Assembly: GCF_005843885.1 (NCBI RefSeq)
Contig: NZ_CP040443.1
Coordinates: forward strand, 2,852,001-2,916,000
Length of the DNA: 64,000 nt
Origin: Escherichia sp. E4742
GTDB lineage: Bacteria; Pseudomonadota; Gammaproteobacteria; Enterobacterales; Enterobacteriaceae
Direction of reading: 5' to 3'
The position numbers and the translations under genes are program-made. This document shows positions 35,741-44,395 of this stretch, in pieces (the first letter of the stretch is position 1; each line of letters starts with the position of its first letter). The notes beneath the pieces are model-generated. The model had not been told where the DNA came from. It saw only the letters and a program-made list of their open reading frames with translations, and ran no database searches.

Positions 35741-36847
35741 TTAGTTTTGCACAGTAACTTTATTATCTCTCACTGAGAGCAACACTGAATCTGCCACCGC
35801 TTTACCACCCGCAGTTTCACCGCCAATAATCAATAAACTATTATTCCAGGGCAATGATACTCCGTAGGCTCGACCTTGCGACAGTTCGCCATATTTCTCC
35901 CATTTCCCGTTATGCCAAAGATGAATATCAGCGCTATACGATTTTTTCAGGCCTTCATGCGCATAGTTCTTACCGTTCTGGTAATTTTCCCGTGAACCTT
36001 TGAATCCGGCTCCTCCGGCAAATATAAGAGAGTCATTGCTTATCCCCGCAAAACCGCCAGCGACGCCATCTGGTGATGAGACGGGAGGAAGCTTATTCCA
36101 TTTTACGTTATTGCCGGTAAGATCAAGTTCAAATACGGCATCTGTCCGCAGTCCAGGCTTTGCTTCACCATTAATAAGCCAGGTTTTATCACCTTTATTC
36201 ACAACCGCCGCACCAGCCGTCCCGTACCAGGGTGATTCGCCAGCGTAACTCCATTGCTGTGTAGAGGGATCAAAAGACAACAAAAACTTATTGAAGAAAT
36301 AATCCTCTGCTTTTTTGTCAAAATAGTGGGCGTTGATTTTATCTATAGCTGCTGAATCTTTTCCAGCCTCGTTGAGATCTTCAAAATAGCCATTGAAGAT
36401 ATTTTGGTTAACACCGCCAGTAACATAAGCCTTGCCGTTGTGCACAAAAGTCACATGACCCGCCATGCCCATCGGCGCGTGTGACATCAATTTAATCCAG
36501 GTATTAGTTGCTGGGCTATATTTGTACACATCGTTGAACACCTTGGTTAAACCATGTTGGTTTTTGCCAATACCGCCAAATACATACAAATCACCATTAA
36601 TAAATACGGACGTTGCTTGATCTCTCGCGCCACCGGGGAATTCAGCCAGAGCTGTCCATTTTTTATCTTTGGCCTGTGTGTCCAGCTTGTACCATGCCGT
36701 TCCTGCACTACCTAAACCAATGTAGACAGTATCGTTATCAATTGCTCCGGTACCACTTTTAAATGGCACAGGAGTTTCCGGTAATACAGACGCGTTCGCG
36801 GCAAATGATGCCATCATGATAGCAAGCGCCGTTATTGTTCTCTTCAT
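35741..36847 (-). CDS. nanM: N-acetylneuraminate epimerase NanM
   Basis: NanM is a periplasmic Kelch-type beta-propeller mutarotase that speeds conversion of alpha- to beta-sialic acid, helping uptake. The 368-residue protein starts with a signal peptide (MKRTITALAIMMASFAANA) cleaved near residue 19, followed by Kelch repeats (VFGGIGKNQHG, AYVTGGVNQN, LIFAGGAGFKG, LLIIGGETAGG). In K-12 nanC precedes it; here a NanR operator lies only about 50 bp upstream, so nanM is now the first gene of the operon. Confidence 0.96.
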   Translation of the reverse strand: MKRTITALAIMMASFAANASVLPETPVPFKSGTGAIDNDTVYIGLGSAGTAWYKLDTQAKDKKWTALAEFPGGARDQATSVFINGDLYVFGGIGKNQHGLTKVFNDVYKYSPATNTWIKLMSHAPMGMAGHVTFVHNGKAYVTGGVNQNIFNGYFEDLNEAGKDSAAIDKINAHYFDKKAEDYFFNKFLLSFDPSTQQWSYAGESPWYGTAGAAVVNKGDKTWLINGEAKPGLRTDAVFELDLTGNNVKWNKLPPVSSPDGVAGGFAGISNDSLIFAGGAGFKGSRENYQNGKNYAHEGLKKSYSADIHLWHNGKWEKYGELSQGRAYGVSLPWNNSLLIIGGETAGGKAVADSVLLSVRDNKVTVQN

Positions 36848-36896
36848 TGTGAATTACTCCCGCTCGCTGGAATTCAAATGTTGCACCATGTGCCTA

Positions 36897-36911
36897 TATA
36901 CCTTTTATACC
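36897..36911 (-). promoter_or_regulatory. NanR operator (two GGTATA repeats)
   Basis: On the minus strand the sequence GGTATAAAAGGTATA contains two GGTATA repeats spaced by three bases, the NanR recognition pattern known from the nan promoters, which carry two or three copies. It lies 50-64 bases before the nanM start codon. NanR represses until sialic acid is present. Confidence 0.8.
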
Positions 36912-37023
36912 AAAACTAAATAGCAATCTTTGCAACAACATCAGTTTTGTTGTGTCGGTCACAACTTATGCAATGGGGGAGCAGGTTAATCCATTGTTAT
37001 GTTGGACGACACGTTATGTAAAT

Positions 37024-37033
37024 TGGTCAACCA
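37024..37033. promoter_or_regulatory. UxuR/ExuR operator 1 upstream of uxuA
   Basis: The palindrome TGGTCAACCA, within 'aattggtcaaccattatt', matches the TGGTnnACCA core bound by the GntR-family regulators UxuR and ExuR. Confidence 0.75.
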
Positions 37034-37129
37034 TTATTGCGATGAATGTCACATCCCCCGCTCACTAACTGCCGATCTTCCTTTGTTGTCATTTGCGTCA
37101 ACCGGCAGGAGAGTAGATTTCTTGTGATG

Positions 37130-37139
37130 TGGTTAACCA
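37130..37139. promoter_or_regulatory. UxuR/ExuR operator 2 upstream of uxuA
   Basis: A perfect palindrome TGGTTAACCA, within 'atgtggttaaccaatttta', 106 bp from operator 1 and 167 bp before the uxuA start. Two operators at this spacing would allow DNA looping. Confidence 0.8.
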
Positions 37140-37305
37140 ATTTTAGATTTCAGGTTGACATGTATTACCAAAAGGTAGAACTTATACGCCATCTCATCCG
37201 ATGCAACGCCACGGCTGCGGTCTGGTCGTTCATTCGGATACCTAAACAACTCCGGGGTTCCGCGTCTCTTCGCTGTTGAACCCACTACGTGAAAGAGGAA
37301 TAAAC

Positions 37306-38490
37306 ATGGAACAGACCTGGCGCTGGTACGGCCCTAACGATCCGGTTTCTTTAGCTGACGTCCGTCAGGCGGGCGCAACTGGCGTGGTTACCGCGCTGCA
37401 CCATATCCCGAACGGCGAAGTATGGTCCGTTGAAGAGATCCTCAAACGCAAGGCGATCGTTGAAGACGCAGGCCTGGTGTGGTCTGTCGTAGAAAGCGTG
37501 CCAATTCACGAAGATATCAAAACCCACACTGGCAACTATGAGCAGTGGATCGCTAACTATCAGCAGACCCTGCGCAACCTGGCGCAGTGCGGTATCCGTA
37601 CCGTGTGCTACAACTTCATGCCGGTGCTCGACTGGACCCGTACTGACCTCGAATACGTGCTGCCAGACGGCTCCAAAGCTCTGCGCTTCGACCAGATCGA
37701 ATTTGCTGCATTCGAAATGCACATCCTGAAGCGTCCAGGCGCGGAAGCGGATTACACCGAAGAAGAAATTGCTCAGGCAGCAGTTCGCTTCGCCACCATG
37801 AGCGACGAAGACAAAGCGCGTCTGACCCGTAACATCATCGCCGGTCTGCCGGGCGCGGAAGAAGGCTACACCCTCGACCAGTTCCGTAAGCACCTGGAGC
37901 TGTACAAAGATATCGACAAAGCGAAACTGCGCGAAAACTTTGCCGTCTTCCTGAAAGCGATCATTCCAGTTGCCGAAGAAGTTGGCGTGCGTATGGCTGT
38001 TCACCCGGACGATCCGCCGCGCCCGATCCTCGGCCTGCCGCGTATCGTTTCCACCATTGAAGATATGCAGTGGATGGTTGATACCGTAAACAGCATGGCG
38101 AACGGTTTCACCATGTGCACCGGTTCGTACGGCGTGCGTGCTGACAACGATCTGGTTGATATGATCAAGCAGTTCGGTCCGCGTATTTACTTCACCCATC
38201 TGCGCTCCACCATGCGTGAAGATAACCCGAAAACCTTCCACGAAGCGGCGCACCTGAACGGTGACGTTGATATGTACGAAGTGGTGAAAGCGATTGTTGA
38301 AGAAGAGCACCGTCGTAAAGCGGAAGGCAAAGAAGACCTGATCCCGATGCGTCCGGACCACGGTCATCAGATGCTGGACGACCTGAAGAAGAAAACCAAC
38401 CCAGGTTACTCCGCAATTGGTCGTCTGAAAGGCCTGGCCGAAGTTCGCGGTGTCGAACTGGCGATCCAGCGCGCTTTCTTTAGCCGTTAA
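37306..38490 (+). CDS. uxuA: D-mannonate dehydratase UxuA
   Basis: UxuA dehydrates D-mannonate to 2-keto-3-deoxygluconate in glucuronate breakdown. The 394-residue TIM-barrel enzyme ([18 protein letters not shown]...) is full length. The start has GAGG nine bases upstream. It is the first gene of uxuAB and is repressed by UxuR and ExuR through the operators upstream. Metal-binding residues are expected in the segments [22 protein letters not shown] and FTHLRS. Confidence 0.97.
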
Positions 38491-38570
38491 TATCTACCGG
38501 CATGGCTGCGCGCCGTGCCGGTTCCTTCTTCCTTGCCGTCACTCTCTGAAGACGGATTCTGGAGTTTACG

Positions 38571-40031
38571 ATGACTACTATTGTTGACAGCAATCTGCCG
38601 GTTGCCCGCCCGTCATGGGATCATTCTCGTCTGGAATCACGCATTGTGCATCTCGGTTGCGGGGCGTTTCACCGCGCGCACCAGGCGCTGTATACCCATC
38701 ACCTGCTGGAAAGCACCGATAGCGACTGGGGTATCTGCGAAGTTAACCTGATGCCAGGCAACGACCGCGTGCTGATCGAAAACCTGAAAAAACAGCAGCT
38801 GCTGTACACCGTGGCGGAAAAAGGCGCGGAAAGCACCGAGTTGAAAATTATCGGTTCGATGAAAGAAGCCCTGCATCCGGAAATCGACGGTTGCGAAGGT
38901 ATTCTCAACGCGATGGTGCGTCCGCAGACGGCGATTGTCTCCCTGACGGTCACGGAAAAAGGCTACTGCGCTGATGCGGCAAGCGGTCAGCTGGATCTCA
39001 ATAACCCGCTGATCAAGCACGATCTGGAAAACCCGACTGCGCCGAAGTCCGCAATTGGTTACATCGTAGAAGCCCTGCGCCTGCGTCGTGAAAAAGGGCT
39101 GAAAGCGTTTACGGTGATGTCCTGCGACAACGTACGTGAAAACGGTCATGTGGCGAAGGTTGCTGTTCTGGGGCTAGCTCAGGCACGTGATCCGCAGCTG
39201 GCGGCATGGATTGAAGAGAACGTCACCTTCCCGTGCACCATGGTTGACCGTATCGTTCCGGCTGCTACCCCAGAAACGTTGCAGGAAATTGCTGACCAGT
39301 TGGGCGTTTATGACCCGTGCGCCATTGCCTGCGAACCATTCCGTCAGTGGGTAATTGAAGATAACTTCGTTAATGGTCGTCCGGACTGGGATAAAGTCGG
39401 CGCGCAGTTTGTTGCGGATGTTGTACCGTTCGAAATGATGAAACTGCGTATGCTTAACGGCAGCCACTCTTTCCTGGCATACCTCGGTTACCTCGGCGGC
39501 TATGAAACCATTGCCGACACCATGACTAATCCGGATTATCGCAAAGCGGCCTTTGCCCTGATGATGCAGGAACAAGCGCCAACGCTGTCGATGCCGGAAG
39601 GGACTGATCTGAACGCCTATGCGACGCTGTTGATCGAGCGTTTCAGCAACCCGTCTCTGCGTCACCGTACCTGGCAGATTGCAATGGACGGCAGCCAGAA
39701 GTTACCACAGCGTTTGCTGGACCCGGTGCGTTTGCACCTGCAAAACGGCGGTAGCTGGCGTCACCTGGCGCTTGGCGTAGCGGGCTGGATGCGTTACACC
39801 CAGGGCGTGGATGAGCAGGGTAATGCCATTGACGTGGTAGACCCGATGCTGGCCGAGTTCCAGAAGATCAATGCGCAGTATCAGGGCGCAGACCGCGTGA
39901 AAGCGTTGCTGGGCCTGAGCGGTATCTTTGCCGATGATCTGCCGCAAAATGCAGACTTTGTTGGCGCGGTGACTGCGGCATATCAGCAGCTGTGCGAGCG
40001 CGGCGCGCGTGAGTGTGTGGCTGCACTGTAA
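38571..40031 (+). CDS. uxuB: D-mannonate oxidoreductase (fructuronate reductase) UxuB
   Basis: UxuB reduces D-fructuronate to D-mannonate with NADH, the step before UxuA. The 486-residue protein belongs to the long-chain polyol/mannitol dehydrogenase family. It has an N-terminal Rossmann domain (IVHLGCGAFHRAHQALY) and the family signature KLRMLNGSHSFLAYLG near residue 290. It follows uxuA after 80 bp and is cotranscribed. Confidence 0.97.
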   Translation: MTTIVDSNLPVARPSWDHSRLESRIVHLGCGAFHRAHQALYTHHLLESTDSDWGICEVNLMPGNDRVLIENLKKQQLLYTVAEKGAESTELKIIGSMKEALHPEIDGCEGILNAMVRPQTAIVSLTVTEKGYCADAASGQLDLNNPLIKHDLENPTAPKSAIGYIVEALRLRREKGLKAFTVMSCDNVRENGHVAKVAVLGLAQARDPQLAAWIEENVTFPCTMVDRIVPAATPETLQEIADQLGVYDPCAIACEPFRQWVIEDNFVNGRPDWDKVGAQFVADVVPFEMMKLRMLNGSHSFLAYLGYLGGYETIADTMTNPDYRKAAFALMMQEQAPTLSMPEGTDLNAYATLLIERFSNPSLRHRTWQIAMDGSQKLPQRLLDPVRLHLQNGGSWRHLALGVAGWMRYTQGVDEQGNAIDVVDPMLAEFQKINAQYQGADRVKALLGLSGIFADDLPQNADFVGAVTAAYQQLCERGARECVAAL

Positions 40032-40076
40032 CTGACTGATTACCCTACAGACTTACTGGTCAATCAAAATCATATT

Positions 40077-40086
40077 TGGTTGACCA
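40077..40086. promoter_or_regulatory. UxuR/ExuR-type operator before uxuR
   Basis: TGGTTGACCA follows the UxuR core pattern, with a weaker copy TGGTCAATCA about 20 bp to its left. Its place between uxuB and uxuR suits autoregulation of uxuR. Confidence 0.6.
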
Positions 40087-40164
40087 GTTTTCGTTTTTTG
40101 CCCACCTGTACGTGCCAACTTCCAGTGCTAATGGTATAGTTTGAAATTAACGGTCAACGTAAAA

Positions 40165-40266
40165 TTGCCCGGTAAGCAAGCCTGTCGGGCCTACGGATCA
40201 ATCGCAATTTATTGAATATGCACTCTTTGTAGGCCGAATAAGGCGTTCACGCCGCATCCGGCAATA
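40165..40266. repeat. REP pair (BIME) between uxuB and uxuR
   Basis: Two REP units, 'attgcccggtaagcaagcct...gggcctacgg' and 'gtaggccgaataaggcgttc...gccgcatccggcaat', in opposite orientation with an AT-rich spacer. Confidence 0.85.
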
Positions 40267-40299
40267 ATTTGATTAATCGCATCTAACGGACACAACATC

Positions 40300-41073
40300 A
40301 TGAAATCTGCCACCTCTGCGCAAAGGCCTTACCAGGAAGTTGGGGCGATGATCCGCGATCTGATCCTTAAGACGCCGTACAATCCTGGCGAACGGCTACC
40401 GCCGGAGCGTGAAATCGCAGAAATGCTGGATGTCACCCGCACGGTGGTGCGTGAGGCACTGATCATGCTGGAGATCAAAGGGCTGGTAGAAGTACGACGT
40501 GGTGCCGGTATTTATGTTCTCGACAGTTTACCCAGCCATAATGCAGAGAGCGCAGAGGCCAACGTCTGCAATGACGCCGGTCCTTTTGAACTGTTACAGG
40601 CGCGCCAGTTGCTGGAAAGTAACATCGCCGAGTTTGCCGCTTTGCAGGCTACCCGCGAAGATATCGTCAAAATGCGTCAGGCATTGCAACTGGAAGAGCG
40701 TGAACTGGCCTCCAGTGCGCCAGGCAGTAGCGAAAGCGGCGACATGCAGTTCCATCTCGCCATTGCCGAAGCGACGCATAACAGCATGCTGGTGGAACTG
40801 TTCCGTCAGTCCTGGGAGTGGCGGGAAAATAATCCAATGTGGATCCAGTTACATAGCCATCTCGATGACAGCTTGTATCGCAAAGAGTGGTTAGACGATC
40901 ACAAACAAATCCTGGCTGCGTTAATCAAAAAAGATGCCCGCGCGGCAAAACTGGCGATGTGGCAGCATCTGGAGAATGTGAAGCAGCGCTTGCTGGAGTT
41001 CTCTAATGTTGATGACATCTATTTCGATGGTTATCTGTTTGATTCGTGGCCATTAGATAAAGTGGACGCCTGA
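40300..41073 (+). CDS. uxuR: Uxu operon repressor UxuR (GntR/FadR family)
   Basis: UxuR represses uxuAB and its own gene until fructuronate accumulates. The 257-residue protein has an N-terminal winged helix (RLPPEREIAEMLDVTRTVVREALIMLE, residues 33-60) and a C-terminal FadR-type effector domain. It has the normal E. coli length. In K-12 it also controls gntP, which is missing here. Confidence 0.96.
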   Translation: MKSATSAQRPYQEVGAMIRDLILKTPYNPGERLPPEREIAEMLDVTRTVVREALIMLEIKGLVEVRRGAGIYVLDSLPSHNAESAEANVCNDAGPFELLQARQLLESNIAEFAALQATREDIVKMRQALQLEERELASSAPGSSESGDMQFHLAIAEATHNSMLVELFRQSWEWRENNPMWIQLHSHLDDSLYRKEWLDDHKQILAALIKKDARAAKLAMWQHLENVKQRLLEFSNVDDIYFDGYLFDSWPLDKVDA

Positions 41074-41400
41074 TCCCTCATTTCTGGTGCAAAGTTGAAC
41101 CGCTTTGCACTATGTATGTTCCCTGAATAATTAATTATGTTCTGCAGAATATATTATGCGTAATTTAATCATTACGTACGATATATTGTTTTGGAATAAT
41201 TATATATCAGTTTAACGCTGAGAAATTATTCGGAATAATCAGAATATGTTAACGTATTTCCGTTATGTTTAATGACTTTTGTCAAATGATATCTTTTTAA
41301 ATAAAAAGTCAGTGGATATTCTTTTCTGTACAGTGTTTTATCTTTGGCGGATCTTATAAATCCCTTATGAAAGTGCCAGGGACGCAATGAGCATAAAGGA
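41074..41400. other. AT-rich region upstream of idlP-iraD
   Basis: This 327-bp stretch is very AT-rich and has no credible gene. It should carry the stress-responsive iraD promoter. The yjiC gene found here in K-12 is absent and I see no remnant of it. Near the 3' end, GGA triplets ('agggacg', 'aaaggaatg') are candidate CsrA contacts for the leader mRNA. Confidence 0.5.
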
Positions 41401-41406
41401 ATGATT

Positions 41407-41490
41407 ATGGAATATGAGCATCAACCCAGTGGTGTCCAGCAGCCAGGGCAGGATACAGATGCCACTAAATGTCAGGAGAGCGCAAAATGA
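41407..41490 (+). CDS. idlP: IdlP leader peptide, coupled to iraD
   Basis: A 27-codon ORF (MEYEHQPSGVQQPGQDTDAT..., ends SAK) whose TGA overlaps the iraD start as ATGA. In E. coli CsrA represses translation of this leader and, through coupling, iraD. AAGGA lies six bases before the ATG at 41407. An in-frame ATG at 41401 would give 29 residues but sits directly on the ribosome site. Confidence 0.85.
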   Translation: MEYEHQPSGVQQPGQDTDATKCQESAK

Positions 41491-41891
41491 TGCGCCAATC
41501 AGTTCAGACGGTATTACCTGAAAATACAGGGAACAATACGTTATCACTGCGTGATTCCGTATGCCGGGATCTCTTTCAACTTTTTAGTTCTCCCCATTCA
41601 CCGCTACCAATATTACTTGTTTCAGGCATGCCTGAGTGGCAAGGGTATAATCAGAGCGACAAGCTTCTCCAGAGTTGGTATTGCCGCCAGTTACGTTCCG
41701 CGCTTTTATTTCATGAACCACGTATTGCGGCATTGCAGGTCAACCTGAAAGCAGTCTATTGCCACGAGTTGGTCATTAGTCTGGAGATGATGCTGTACCA
41801 CGATGATGAGCCGCTAACGTTTGATCTGGTCTGGCAGAAGGGGAGCTGGCACAGTTCAATACCGGGAATTTCAGCCAGGTTCAATCTTTAG
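41487..41891 (+). CDS. iraD: IraD, RssB anti-adaptor
   Basis: IraD binds the adaptor RssB and so protects the sigma factor RpoS from ClpXP, mainly during DNA damage. The 134-residue product (MMRQSVQTVLPENTGNN...) keeps the core LLVSGMPEWQ, LQSWYCRQLRSALLFHEPRIAALQVNLK. The last 17 residues (KGSWHSSIPGISARFNL) differ from the K-12 tail as I recall it, and the chain is four residues longer. The 3' end overlaps the hypT remnant on the other strand, so a deletion at hypT probably changed the tail. Confidence 0.92.
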   Translation: MMRQSVQTVLPENTGNNTLSLRDSVCRDLFQLFSSPHSPLPILLVSGMPEWQGYNQSDKLLQSWYCRQLRSALLFHEPRIAALQVNLKAVYCHELVISLEMMLYHDDEPLTFDLVWQKGSWHSSIPGISARFNL

Positions 41892-42203
41892 CTCACGCCA
41901 GAAACGCTCTGCAACGGGATTTATCCGGTATGCGGGATAACTAATTCGTTGCGATTCAGGACAATGAGCTCTCCGCTGTGAATTGGCGTACACCGGCAGC
42001 CAGATAATTCACAGCTGTAGAAGGCAACTTGCTTGAATAATTGGCCCGGGAAGAGCCAAAAAAGTGCTGAAACGTAACTCGCAGTGGCATGTCAGGGGGC
42101 GGTTAATCAATCGCCCCATACAGGAGTTGTAGCGGTGTCCTCTGGCGATCAACTCAACGCCAGTCGCCTGTTCAAGCGTTCGGAACTGCTTATGCAGTTT
42201 CAA
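41872..42203 (-). pseudogene. hypT: Remnant of hypT (hypochlorite-responsive regulator, yjiE)
   Basis: The minus strand encodes pieces of HypT, a LysR-type regulator of hypochlorite stress. From the N-terminal side: FRTLEQATGVEL (native RIRALEQAIGVEL, in the DNA-binding domain), then directly YNSCMGRLINRPLTCHCELRFSTF (native YMGRLINRTLTRHSELSFSTF, residues near 215), and in another frame IHSGELIVLNRNELVIP and VAERFWREL near the C-terminus. About 150 internal residues are missing, with further frameshifts. Confidence 0.88.
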
Positions 42204-43362
42204 ACGTTCCTTTCACACACGCTTTGCCGTCTTTGACCATCAGTTTGCCGCGAGCGTATACCTGTTCGATACGCAACTGTGGTGTCATCACTAACAGATC
42301 CGCGTCATTGCCCGGCAGAATTTCGCCTTTCCCGGTCAGGTTAAGGAAACCAGCGACGCTGCTGGTGAGTGGACGCAGGGCATCGCTAAGGCTGAAGCTA
42401 TAGTCTTTGACCAACACTTGCACGGTTTCCAGCAACGTCTCAAAACCCGCAACACCGATATGCGTTAAATTCCCTTCATCGTCAAAGAACGGCTGACTGC
42501 CGTTGCCGTCGGAGCTAAGGGTAACGCGGGCCAGCGGAATACCCGCCTGAACGGCGCGGGCAATACCTTCGGCAGGGGCGACCGGTTCGTCAATGCTGCT
42601 GGTGATATCGATGGTGCCGCCTTTGCGCGCGAACTCCAGCGCCTGCTCAAACAACGGAACGTTGCGGTTAACGTGGGTCGGCAGCAACTTGCTGATGGGG
42701 ACGTCGCAGTTCTCAAGAAGGTCATAGATGGGCTGTAACGCCTTTTTGCTGTCGCCCATGTGGAACACGGTGACGCCAGGTTTACCGCCGAGCAAACCTC
42801 CAACGCGGGATTCTGCCGCCATATTGGCCAGATGATAAACATCCGGCGCGGCCGAGCGGTGATCAGAGATGGCACATTTCACGCCAATCACGCGATCGAT
42901 AATCGCCACGTCTTTTTCCACTGAGCCTGTAATGGTACGGGAAGGCACATGATAAGCTCCGGTCAGCATCCAGGCGCTGATGCCTTCTTCATTGAGCGCA
43001 CGAGTCTTGGCGAGTAAGGATTCCGGGTGGCGAGAGATAGAGTCTGTGCCGAGCAGACCAACCACTGACGTGACGCCTGCTTCCGTCAGGCGGCTTAACG
43101 CCACTTCCGGCGTGCGTGTCGTGGGGCCGGCTTCGCCGCCGCCGCCAATCAAATGGACGTGTTGATCAATAAAGCCTGGGCAGAGGATCTGCCCGCTGAG
43201 ATCGACAACCGTGCAGTCCGGTACGATGTCAGAAGGGATGTTGCTGGCAACGGCGATAATCTTGCCGTTAGCGACGAGAACATCGCAAACTCCCCGATCT
43301 TCCGGCGCATACAAATGCGCTCCCTGCAGCAGGATAAAACCGGCTGCGGAATAATCAATCAT
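42190..43362 (-). CDS. iadA: Isoaspartyl dipeptidase IadA
   Basis: IadA cleaves beta-aspartyl dipeptides formed when proteins age. It is a 390-residue amidohydrolase with two zinc ions. The HVH metal motif (GFIDQHVHLIGGGGEAGP) is near residue 67, and later His and Asp ligands lie in LLPTHVNRN, CAISDHRS and LSSDGNGSQP. It has full length (MIDYSAAGFILLQGAHLYAPED...). yjiG precedes it by 12 bases, but that gene is truncated here. Confidence 0.96.
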   Translation of the reverse strand: MIDYSAAGFILLQGAHLYAPEDRGVCDVLVANGKIIAVASNIPSDIVPDCTVVDLSGQILCPGFIDQHVHLIGGGGEAGPTTRTPEVALSRLTEAGVTSVVGLLGTDSISRHPESLLAKTRALNEEGISAWMLTGAYHVPSRTITGSVEKDVAIIDRVIGVKCAISDHRSAAPDVYHLANMAAESRVGGLLGGKPGVTVFHMGDSKKALQPIYDLLENCDVPISKLLPTHVNRNVPLFEQALEFARKGGTIDITSSIDEPVAPAEGIARAVQAGIPLARVTLSSDGNGSQPFFDDEGNLTHIGVAGFETLLETVQVLVKDYSFSLSDALRPLTSSVAGFLNLTGKGEILPGNDADLLVMTPQLRIEQVYARGKLMVKDGKACVKGTFETA

Positions 43363-43374
43363 GTAAACTCCTTG

Positions 43375-43595
43375 TTAAACAATAATCTGCATAACCCAGA
43401 TCGACAGCAATGCGTTAATAGCGCAGAACGTAATGATATGCGGGTAATATTTAGCATTCACTTCGGCTGTCTCCAGGCTGTGACCGACATTTTGCACCGG
43501 GTTGGCCATTAAATACATCGCGGGAAGTAATACCGTGACATCATGGTCGATTAACGCGCCAGCTACAGCATCCCCTTGTTGTGCCATAACAATCC
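43375..43595 (-). pseudogene. yjiG: 3' remnant of yjiG (inner-membrane protein)
   Basis: Encodes the last 65 or so residues of YjiG: ...HDVTVLLPAMYLMANPVQNVG, AEVNAKYYPHIIT, INALLSIWVMQIIV. The N-terminal half (about 85 residues with the first membrane segments) is missing and the neighbour yjiH is absent. The first nine codons (MGIVMAQQG) are unrelated. In K-12 yjiHG form a two-gene membrane unit ahead of iadA. Confidence 0.87.
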
Positions 43596-43828
43596 CCATT
43601 GTGTATGCTTGTGGCGACTACCTGGAAAATTCCTGGAGCTGAAAAACCTTATCAGCCATGTGGGTATGGGGAAATGCAAGTATGTTTCTGGCTATGCGTT
43701 TTTTGCATAGTGGAAAAATTACGCTGTGCGGAGAACTTTCCTGTAAAGATTGAGTTGCAGAAAATTCATAAACACGGTGACAATAACGGCTGGTGAGTAA
43801 AGGCGGCGAATACAAGGACGAATGCAAA

Positions 43829-44383
43829 ATGGCAAAATACAACGACAAAGAGCTGGCAGAGACGAGCAAGTTTTTAAGTTTTGTCCTCCGACATAAACCG
43901 GAGGCGATTGGCATCGTGCTGGACCGTGAAGGATGGGCGGATATCGATAAGCTCATACTCTGTGCACAAAAAGCGGGCAAGCGGTTAACCCGCGCATTAC
44001 TGGATACTGTGGTCGCCACCAGCGATAAGAAGCGCTTTAGTTATTCCAGTGATGGTACGTGTATTCGCGCCGTTCAGGGGCATTCGACTTCGCAGGTCGC
44101 CATTGCCTTCATCGAAAAAACACCGCCACAATTTCTCTACCACGGTACGGCAAGCCGTTTCCTTGAGGCGATAAAAAAACAGGGGCTGATTGCAGGGGAG
44201 CGTCATCATGTGCATCTCTCTGCTGATGAAGCAACGGCCCGCAAAGTCGGGGCAAGACACGGTTCGCCGGTTATCTTAACCGTCAAAGCACAGGAAATGG
44301 CGAAACGAGGGATCCCTTTCTGGCAAGCGGAAAACGGGGTCTGGCTGACATCAACGGTTGCGGTTGAGTTTCTTGAGTGGTAA
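43829..44383 (+). CDS. kptA: RNA 2'-phosphotransferase KptA
   Basis: KptA (Tpt1 family) moves a 2'-phosphate from RNA to NAD, giving ADP-ribose 1'',2''-cyclic phosphate. The 184-residue protein shows the N-terminal winged-helix part (FLSFVLRHKPEAIGI) and the NAD-binding motifs FLYHGTASRFL and HVHLSADEATARKVG. ATG at 43829 matches the known start; an upstream GTG at 43793 would add 12 residues. Its natural RNA substrate in E. coli is not known. Confidence 0.95.
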   Translation: MAKYNDKELAETSKFLSFVLRHKPEAIGIVLDREGWADIDKLILCAQKAGKRLTRALLDTVVATSDKKRFSYSSDGTCIRAVQGHSTSQVAIAFIEKTPPQFLYHGTASRFLEAIKKQGLIAGERHHVHLSADEATARKVGARHGSPVILTVKAQEMAKRGIPFWQAENGVWLTSTVAVEFLEW

Positions 44384-44395
44384 GGGAAACAGCCC

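Larger units (their letters stand above)
36848..37305. other. nanM-uxuA intergenic region (site where nanC, fim and gntP are absent)
   Basis: This 458-bp region fuses the nan promoter side (about 36848-36960) to the uxuA promoter side (about 37010-37305). In K-12, nanC, fimBEAICDFGH and gntP lie between these. No fragment of any of them is recognisable. The join must fall near 36960-37015. Confidence 0.75.

Noticed and set aside
37346..38367. 338-codon open frame antisense to uxuA
   Set aside because: Long antisense frames are common opposite GC-biased codons; the plus-strand uxuA is certain and the antisense product resembles nothing known.
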